The notes below the pieces were generated by a model. That model worked only from the letters and a program-made list of their open reading frames with translations, was not told the DNA's origin and did not search any database. From Sporisorium sorghi (Eukaryota; Basidiomycota; Ustilaginomycetes; Ustilaginales; Ustilaginaceae), in contig JALCCG010000462.1 in NCBI GenBank assembly GCA_023212695.1, positions 1-10,772 of the forward strand: a DNA stretch of 10,772 bases, given 5' to 3'. Below are positions 5,551 through 10,772 of the stretch, one piece after another; within the stretch, counting starts at the first letter, position 1; every line of letters begins with the position of its first letter. Both the position numbers and the translations under genes were made by a program.

Positions 5551-8425
5551 CCTCGAGGCCCTTGACCTCGTCCACCTCACCGCGAATGCCAGTCACCCTG
5601 GACGTCGTCTGGTCGAACCACTCGATCGCCAGGTTCGCCGACGCCTGCTTGGCTTCCTGCTTCTCCACCTCGGTCCGGCGCTGTGCGATCGCCACGCGGA
5701 AGCGCTCCTGCAGATCCCACGAGGCAAGACGCAGCACCTTGCGCGTCTCGCGTCCCACGCGCGCAGTGTGCACCGCCGCAAACGACGCCTCTCCGTCCTG
5801 GCTCGAGGTTGAGCTGCTCGTCGTCAGTGCATCGCTCGTCGTGGTGTTCGATCGCAGCAGCGTGCCCGACTGCAGCCCGCTCTTGATGCTGCGTCCAATG
5901 TTGCGAGGCACGCTGTTGGGCAAGTCATAGATAAAGTAGACCACCAGTCCCGTCGAGACCACCGCAAACACCGGTCCAGCCCATCGACGAGCCGTAGGGT
6001 TGCCCACCAAGTCCGAGATGCGAACAAACACGTCCACCGCCGTCTTGGCTCCCAGCGCCTTGCCGCCCATCAGGGTCAGTGCACCCAGACCCAACGACAC
6101 CGAAGACACCAGGCTCAGCTCATCGTCGCTGCTCTTGCTGTCCTTGTTGCCGCTCTTGTCGTGCGACAGACTGCCGCCCGTCACCACGGTCAAGTGGTGG
6201 TACGCATCAAACAAGTCCGAAGCCTGCACCTCCACCACCTGAGCACCCAGGCCCAGTCCCACCAGACCAGGCATCGCGCGACGCTTGGCAAACATCACAT
6301 CCGGGTTAAAGATCCTCTGTCGCTTCTCGGCGTCATTGTCGGCAAGGTGCGCCAACCCCAGCTTCTGCACTCGATCCACAGCCTGCGAGGCGGTACCGCG
6401 CGCCGTGTCCTCGACCGAACGCAATGCCAGCTCGAGCGAGGAAGTCAAAGCGTGTCGAACCTCCTGCGCATACTCCCACACGTTGAGCAGACCCGGCCAT
6501 GCTGGCAGCTGCACTGCGTCCGTGGCAGGCTTGCCATTGCCGATCAGCTCGATGGCCGAGGTCAACTTGCGCTGTGCTTCGTGCATGACGGCGGTCACGG
6601 CTTGGTCCTCTTCGCCCTCGACCACCGTCTCGAGCTTCTGCTGCGATGCCTGGCAGCGTGCGAGCTCGGGGCGTGCCACCTCGAGCGCCTTGGTGGCTTC
6701 CACAAGCTCGATCTGCGCCACCTGCGTGTTGATCTTGGCGAGGAACGTGATGTCGGACAACAGACGCAGCATGTACGTCTTGGAGGGGAGCAGCTTCGAC
6801 TTGGCGCGCTTGAGCAGCACAAAGTCGCGCAGTGCCGCTTCGAGGCGCGCAAACGCCTGCAAGCTTTCGCAAGTGCGGCGCTCGACCAGCTCACGGCCCT
6901 GCACCTTGAGCCCGAGTTCCTCGGAGGGCGTGTCCGGTGCCACACTCGACTCGTTGTCACCGAAAACGGCCTGCGAGTCGACAAAGTGGACCAGGTTGGC
7001 GGCATCCTCGTAGGTGCGTGGACTGAGCTGACGGATCTGGTCGAGCACGAGCTTGCGACACTTGTCCTTGTTCTTGATCGACTCGAACTTGTTGACGACA
7101 ATGAACACAAACGCCTTGTCGTGCGACGCATTCCAGAGGAACTCTTTGGCCGAGAGGGTAAAGTGGTTCTCGGCGCTCACGACAAAGACGACGACGTCGA
7201 TCTCTTCCTGACGAGCAAAGAGCGCGGTGGTCTTGAGGCTGTCGCGGTTGAGACCAGGCGCGTCGATGAGCGCAATGTCGACGATGCCGTTCTTGAGCAG
7301 CGAGTCCTGGGTGGCACGCGTGTCGTGGGCGTAGCACTTGAGGATGGGAGCATCCTCGGGCGAGACTTGCTCGGCTTCAGCAACGATCTGCTCGACGTCT
7401 TCCAGCGTGTGGCGCGTGAATGTCGAGTCGTCTTCCGAAGAGTACTTGACACCCGGCTTGAGCATGTGGACCTCTTCAACGTTGCTGTTGAGTTGGGACG
7501 CGTCAAGCACCTCGCAGAAGACGGTGGTGCAAGGCTGCTGGTCGGTGGGCATGAGGGGACGGCGAAGGAGCGCATTGACAAAGGTGGATTTGCCGGCGTT
7601 GAGGTCACCGGTGACGAGCACCTTGGACTGGGTATCCGAGAGACGCTGCTTGAGGTTTTCGAGATGACGTTCGGACTTTTCCATCCTGCCGTCGAGAAGC
7701 TGTGCTACGGAAGAGCGCTCCAAGGAACGCACCAACGCCTGAGGGTTGGCAGCGACGGAGCCGACACGAAGGTCGAGTTTGAGGACCGACATGTCGGTGG
7801 ACTCGTCCGACTCGTTGTCATCTTGATTTGAGGACGATGAGGACGAGACGTGACGCGATGGGGTGTTGGGCAGGCTGACGTGACCGCCAGTGGTGTTCAA
7901 GCGCATAAAGGCAGGAGGCTTGGGACGGTGTGCGCTGTCGACCGAGGACGAGTTGAGCTCTGCGTCGGCTTCCTCGAGGCTGTGCGTGGGTGCATTGGAC
8001 TGGGAGCGCCTGTGCAGAGGCAGCTGCTGGCGCGACGAGCTCGAGCTGGGCTTGTGTTGGTCAGCGGCGGCATAGTGGATCAGGCGCTTGTTCTTGTTGA
8101 AATCGCGCAGGTCGGCAAGAAGGCGGCTGGTGGCGTCGATTGCGCCGAGAAGCTTGTCGCGCGAGTCTTCAAACTCGGACTGATGCTGGGCAAACACCTG
8201 CTGAGCATCCTGCTGGGCGCGAAGCTGGTCGATCTCGCGCTGCTTGGACTGGAAGAGGTCGCCACCGTTGATCGAGGTGGACTTGGAGGCAGGTGTAGAC
8301 GGGGACGCGACGGTGAGGCTATGCGAGTCGGACTCGTCCCACGTCTGTGACCGCATCACCTTGACGGGTGTGGCGTACTGCTGTGACGAGTTGTTGTTGT
8401 TGTTGTTGTTGTTGTTGTCGGTCAT
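5546..8425 (-). CDS. FZO1: Mitofusin, dynamin-like GTPase of the mitochondrial outer membrane (Fzo1), 959 aa
   Basis: Fungal mitofusin, which tethers and fuses mitochondrial outer membranes using GTP. The N-terminal ~240 residues are polar, with Asn9 (4-12), Ser runs and a predicted coiled coil (about 57-113) ending in RLIHYAA. The GTPase domain has P-loop GDLNAGKS (273-280, Lys279), the G2 threonines in PCTTVF (300-301), G3 DAPG (388-391) and a G4-like NKFE (445-448), where Glu replaces the usual Asp. Near the C terminus come two hydrophobic segments typical of Fzo1, about 772-792 and 815-833, joined by the family-like stretch ISDLVGNPTARRW. A 126-residue tail follows and ends in a charged helix like HR2. 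It is longer than yeast Fzo1 (855 aa), mainly because of the N-terminal extension. The reading frame stays open upstream to 8686, but I chose the ATG at 8425. It has a good context (GTCACCATGA), and the 87 extra codons are His/Pro/Ser-rich and not family-like. No introns are seen. Confidence 0.94.
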   Translation of the reverse strand: MTDNNNNNNNNNSSQQYATPVKVMRSQTWDESDSHSLTVASPSTPASKSTSINGGDLFQSKQREIDQLRAQQDAQQVFAQHQSEFEDSRDKLLGAIDATSRLLADLRDFNKNKRLIHYAAADQHKPSSSSSRQQLPLHRRSQSNAPTHSLEEADAELNSSSVDSAHRPKPPAFMRLNTTGGHVSLPNTPSRHVSSSSSSNQDDNESDESTDMSVLKLDLRVGSVAANPQALVRSLERSSVAQLLDGRMEKSERHLENLKQRLSDTQSKVLVTGDLNAGKSTFVNALLRRPLMPTDQQPCTTVFCEVLDASQLNSNVEEVHMLKPGVKYSSEDDSTFTRHTLEDVEQIVAEAEQVSPEDAPILKCYAHDTRATQDSLLKNGIVDIALIDAPGLNRDSLKTTALFARQEEIDVVVFVVSAENHFTLSAKEFLWNASHDKAFVFIVVNKFESIKNKDKCRKLVLDQIRQLSPRTYEDAANLVHFVDSQAVFGDNESSVAPDTPSEELGLKVQGRELVERRTCESLQAFARLEAALRDFVLLKRAKSKLLPSKTYMLRLLSDITFLAKINTQVAQIELVEATKALEVARPELARCQASQQKLETVVEGEEDQAVTAVMHEAQRKLTSAIELIGNGKPATDAVQLPAWPGLLNVWEYAQEVRHALTSSLELALRSVEDTARGTASQAVDRVQKLGLAHLADNDAEKRQRIFNPDVMFAKRRAMPGLVGLGLGAQVVEVQASDLFDAYHHLTVVTGGSLSHDKSGNKDSKSSDDELSLVSSVSLGLGALTLMGGKALGAKTAVDVFVRISDLVGNPTARRWAGPVFAVVSTGLVVYFIYDLPNSVPRNIGRSIKSGLQSGTLLRSNTTTSDALTTSSSTSSQDGEASFAAVHTARVGRETRKVLRLASWDLQERFRVAIAQRRTEVEKQEAKQASANLAIEWFDQTTSRVTGIRGEVDEVKGLEA
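8390..8416. repeat. (GTT)9 microsatellite = nine AAC (Asn) codons in FZO1
   Basis: Nine perfect GTT units on the plus strand encode Asn4-Asn12 of FZO1, all with the same codon AAC, starting three codons after the chosen start. Confidence 0.95.
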
Positions 8426-9157
8426 GGTGACGTTGTAGAAGAGCAGAAGGGCTGCTGCTTTTATAGAAGAGATGAAGGTGACTTGAGCTGAAACAGAATT
8501 AGCTGCGAATGGTGATGGCGTGACAGGCGTGCTTCGATGTGGTGTGTCGAAGCTATGAATCAGATGGTGATGGAGAGGCACATGACACGAGCATGTGATG
8601 CGTGAAGGATGGATGTGAAGAGGATGCAAGCGATGGCGATGGCGTCGAAAAGAAATGACGCTTGGCTGATGACTTGAGCAAAGCAAAGCAACGCAGCTCA
8701 GCAGCTCAGCGCAGCCAACTCGAAGCAGCGCGATCTCGAAGGCGAAAAAGACTGAGCATCAAGGCCCCAAAATTCAATTTTTTTTTCAGTTTCTCGTCGA
8801 CTCAACCTGGTCTGCCCGATGCTTTTCTCCAACACGACAGCGCAGTTGTCATCGTTGTTTGACTCGGCCGTTTATTTTTTTACGCGCGACTCGATCGCAA
8901 AAAAAAAACAAAAAAAAAAAAACATCTACACAAAAGCTCGGCAGCGTCAGGTCAACTGACCTCGCTGACGCAGACGAACCCTTTTTTTCTAGGAAGCGAT
9001 GACGATCGCGCTCTAACATCCTACGCGAAAAATAGAGCCCCCTTCGTCGTCGTCTCCTCTCGGCCTATCACTCGGCATCCACATTCCGAGAAGGGAGATT
9101 CTAGAAGAAAGTGTCTTTTATTGCTACGGTCCGGGAGCGGACAAGCAAGCAACAGGC
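8426..9157. promoter_or_regulatory. Spacer between the ABM gene 3' end and FZO1 start: FZO1 promoter and leader
   Basis: 732 bases without a supported gene. The FZO1 frame stays open to 8686, but the codons are not family-like. The stretch holds short T and A runs (about 8778-8786, 8873-8881, 8899-8921) and a striking near-palindrome at 8942-8967. No TATA box can be assigned with confidence. The ABM gene 3' UTR should lie in roughly 9000-9157, and no clear polyadenylation signal is seen. Confidence 0.5.
8942..8967. promoter_or_regulatory. 26-bp near-palindrome with core AGGTCA-AC-TGACCT
   Basis: CAGCG, a 2-base bulge TC, AGGTCA, AC, TGACCT, CGCTG. Both arms pair perfectly outside the bulge and spacer. 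An alternative pairing uses GCGTCAG (8944-8950) with CTGACGC (8965-8971). It lies about 520-545 bases upstream of the FZO1 ATG and could be a dimeric transcription factor site or an RNA hairpin in the ABM gene 3' region. Confidence 0.55.
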
Positions 9158-9632
9158 TCACACGTAGTCAAAGAACTTCATGTCGATCGAGTTGGTGAGC
9201 TCCTTGGCCTGGCCCATGAGCGCCTGGAAGTCGGCACCGGCTCGGTGCTTTTGCATAGCAACATTGCTGCCCTTGTTGTCGTATTGTTCTGTACCAAAAA
9301 GGCGCTAGTCAGTACGATGTTGCGTCTGTCAAGAAACTTGTGTAGAAAGACACTCACCAAACACGATGATGGTGTTGGGATCATCACGGCTGCGGCCAGG
9401 AGTGTAGCCATGGCAGTCGGGCTCTTCGTCCGAGTTGGCGCGAGCAGCCACCTTTTTGAGGAGCTCGACAATCTTGTCAGCCTCAGCAGCGCCTTTGGCC
9501 TGGATGCTGTCGAGGTGAGCGCAATTCGAGTCAAGAGGCTCTCTCGATCAGCGCCTTTGATCGCCGTGGCTGGAATGAGCGAACATATACATACGTGACA
9601 AACATCATGAACTTTCCGGTAGGAGCCGACAT
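9158..9632 (-). CDS. Small ABM / YgiN-like dimeric alpha-beta barrel protein, three exons, 105 aa
   Basis: I built this gene by hand: exon 1 9632-9595 (38 nt), exon 2 9506-9358 (149 nt), exon 3 9288-9158 (131 nt). These total 318 nt, giving 105 residues plus TGA. The protein begins MSAPTGKFMMFVTIQAK, a first beta strand. It continues with a helix (ADKIVELLKKVA), then EPDCHGYTPGRSRDDPNTI, then VFEQYDNKGSNVAMQKH with ADFQALM after it. This order (strand, helix, E-P-x-C-x-x-Y, R-x-x-P-N-x-x-x-x-E-x-Y, H-x-x-x-x-F) is the pattern of antibiotic biosynthesis monooxygenase (ABM) domains. Members include quinol monooxygenases, but many have no known reaction, so the substrate is open. The length fits a one-domain member, which usually acts as a dimer in the cytosol. 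No signal peptide is seen. Phase is kept across both introns, which supports the model. A neighbouring role cannot be inferred. Confidence 0.8.
9289..9357 (-). other. Intron 2 of the ABM-domain gene
   Basis: A 69-nt intron with donor GTGAGT, a CTGAC branch-site match (about 9308-9312) and acceptor TTTTTGGTACAG. It splits the Glu codon G|AA of IIVFEQYDN, the conserved Glu of the ABM core. Confidence 0.8.
9507..9594 (-). other. Intron 1 of the ABM-domain gene
   Basis: An 88-nt intron with donor GTATGT and acceptor ...CTCGACAG. It splits the Thr codon AC|C, and joining restores FVTIQAKG without a stop. A competing AG lies 7 nt further into exon 2 (CATCCAG); using it would shift the frame. Confidence 0.75.
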
Positions 9633-10159
9633 CTTGTAGAGCTTTCTGTAAGGGAAGGTTGTGGTTGAAGAAAAAGTGAAGGTGTTCGCAAAGAACGATG
9701 CTTTCGTCGACCACACACAGACTTGTTTCGTCACCAGAACTTGAGAATGATAGCCGGCGGCCGTTGAAAGTGAGTAGCCGGCCCGAATCAGGCTGAGGGC
9801 TGGCGGGGCTGCTCTCGAGCGCACGAGTAGGCTTAACAATCTGCTGAAAAATGCTCTCAACACCGACATGCAGCACGACGATGCGATGCAGCAGTCGACG
9901 AGCTTGGCTGATATCCGACCAATCGCGTTGAGCTGTCAGACAGGCCGTCAAGACCGTTTTGCTCTTTTAGTCACACGACAGCCGACTCTCCGAAGCTGAG
10001 TGAGAGCAACGAATAGCGACAGTGACTGGCTCTCTTTGCCTCTTCCGACACATGACGACGCAGTGCAAGAAGTGTCGGGCGTGGTCAGCGTGGGCCTTTT
10101 CGATAGTTGGCAGAGGAACAAGACACCGAAACGCGCCACCCACGAGTCAATTTTTTATT
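9633..10159. promoter_or_regulatory. Upstream region of the ABM-domain gene
   Basis: No gene supported. A good splice acceptor (CCTTCCCTTACAG, transcript strand, ending at 9646) lies only 13 nt before the ABM gene ATG, so a 5' UTR intron is likely. Its donor could not be fixed. TAGCCGGC occurs twice (9751-9758, 9775-9782). An inverted pair CCGACAC / GTGTCGG lies at 10045-10051 and 10072-10078, with a 20-base spacer. Open frames across this stretch are Ser/Arg-rich and look like chance. Confidence 0.45.
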
Positions 10160-10665
10160 TACAGTCGCGTCCAAAACTGTCCCACATGCTAAATTATTTT
10201 TTTCAGGCAGCATACCAGTTTAACTTTGCAAAATCAGAACTGATCCTTCTGCCTTTACCAGCACTATATCCAAGACTGAAACTTTTCTGCTCTTGCAGAG
10301 AGAGTGGTAGTCATGGCTTACATCTACAGGTACCAACTTTCAGAAAAAAAATGTAGCAATTTTTTCTGCCCATCAGAGGAGGGATTCTGTGAGGGACAGC
10401 AGAAAATGCAAAATTGACTGCTGAAGTGCCTTCATGCACGTGTTTTTTGCGCCCTGAAATTTGTTCTAACTTCAAGCACCACAACCCTCACCATACCATG
10501 ACTGTATCAGCTCAAATCTTGGTGGAAGCATAGTTGAGTATAGCAAGTAGCTGTACATCAACTCTCAGCTTTGTGCGCCAACTTTTGTATTATGGCAGCA
10601 GCTGTTCTAATTGAGAGACCCAGATTTTTCGAATACTGTGCTGTGCTGTTGAAATTTTAAATTTA
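10160..10665. mobile_element. Probable decayed, truncated Tc1/mariner-like transposon
   Basis: At 10160 the sequence reads TACAGTCGCGTCCAAAACTG, then TCCCACATG. This closely resembles the ends of Tc1-type elements (TA target, CAGT, then G-CCAAAA and TCC-AC). From here on the DNA is AT-richer than its surroundings and gene-free. On the minus strand, 10635-10561 translates to YSKNLGLSIRTAAAIIQKL and a few more residues before a stop, which resembles the helix-turn-helix of Tc1-type transposases. Stops interrupt all frames. Only about 500 bases separate the end from the G18 run, against well over 1 kb for a complete element, and no matching inverted end is seen to the right. The copy would therefore be internally deleted and truncated. 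Confidence 0.4.
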
Positions 10666-10683
10666 GGGGGGGGGGGGGGGGGG
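10666..10683. repeat. G18 homopolymer run
   Basis: Eighteen G in a row at the boundary between AT-rich DNA on the left and GC-rich, pyrimidine-rich DNA on the right. It may form a quadruplex, and may also be a sequencing or assembly weak point. Confidence 0.95.
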
Positions 10684-10772
10684 CCGCTTTTTCGCCCCTC
10701 CTTTCCTTGCCGCAGTGCGTCCCTCCCGTTTTTTTTTGCTGCCTGCGTTGCAGAGAGCGTCTTGCCGCTTGT
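10684..10772. other. Right edge, no feature
   Basis: 89 bases of pyrimidine-rich sequence with a T9-type run near 10730. Nothing recognisable is seen. Confidence 0.5.

Noticed and set aside
6161..7831. 556-codon open frame on the plus strand, antisense to FZO1
   Set aside because: It lies wholly inside the well-supported FZO1 gene. The product has no domain I recognise and is rich in Leu, Val, Arg and Gly, as expected from the complement of GC-rich codons.
8426..8686. 87-codon N-terminal extension of FZO1 in frame
   Set aside because: His/Pro/Ser-rich with no family likeness and no convincing targeting signal. The ATG at 8425 has the better context, so the extension is more likely leader and promoter.
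8949..8962. AGGTCA inverted repeat as a nuclear hormone receptor element
   Set aside because: Fungi lack classical nuclear receptors, so the likeness to their half-site is taken as coincidence. Only the palindrome itself is reported.
528..9632. A biosynthetic cluster made of the ABM enzyme plus the ABC pump
   Set aside because: A mitofusin housekeeping gene sits between them and no core synthase is present, so clustering is not supported.
9633..9951. Open frames running upstream of the ABM gene as if it were a longer protein
   Set aside because: The ABM fold starts right at MSAPTGKF, a splice acceptor lies 13 nt before that ATG, and the upstream residues look random.
10000..10356. 118-codon plus-strand frame near the right end
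   Set aside because: It crosses the putative transposon terminus, changes composition midway and shows no domain.
1..10772. tRNA, rRNA or CRISPR-like arrays
   Set aside because: No cloverleaf, rRNA-like stretch or spaced direct repeats were seen on either strand; the repeats present are simple-sequence tracts or a two-unit duplication.

Overview
The window is a stretch of nuclear DNA from a filamentous or yeast-like fungus. It is most likely a basidiomycete of the smut group (Ustilaginomycotina). This rests on GC-rich coding sequence, long intronless genes, one small gene with short GT-AG introns and a CTGAC branch site, and a mitofusin of the fungal Fzo1 type. The species is not identifiable by reading alone.

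Three protein-coding genes are supported, all on the minus strand. Read in transcription order from the right, they are: (1) a small three-exon gene (9632 to 9158) for a 105-residue dimeric alpha-beta barrel protein of the ABM / YgiN-like monooxygenase family; (2) an intronless gene (8425 to 5546) for the mitochondrial outer-membrane fusion GTPase Fzo1, 959 residues; (3) an intronless gene (4889 to 528) for a full-size ABCB-type (MDR / Ste6 / Pmd1-like) transporter, 1453 residues, with two complete ATP sites. The genes are separated by about 650 to 730 bases, so each should have its own promoter. Nothing suggests an operon, and no shared pathway is evident.

The spacers hold simple-sequence DNA: a 36-A run with an 8-bp tandem repeat, an imperfect ~110-bp tandem duplication, (TA)13, C8T14, AAAAT pentamers, an AAC9 tract just inside fzo1, and six telomere-like hexamers at the fzo1 stop codon. 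A 26-bp near-palindrome lies between the ABM gene and fzo1. The right end (from about 10160) changes to AT-richer, gene-free DNA. It begins with a sequence very like a Tc1/mariner terminus preceded by TA, and probably is a decayed, truncated transposon ending at an 18-G run.

I found no convincing previously undescribed system. The best leads are the transposon remnant, the tandem duplication at the left edge, the leader of the transporter gene (two-codon upstream ORF or hidden UTR intron), and a shared G/C strand-skew gradient along both large genes.
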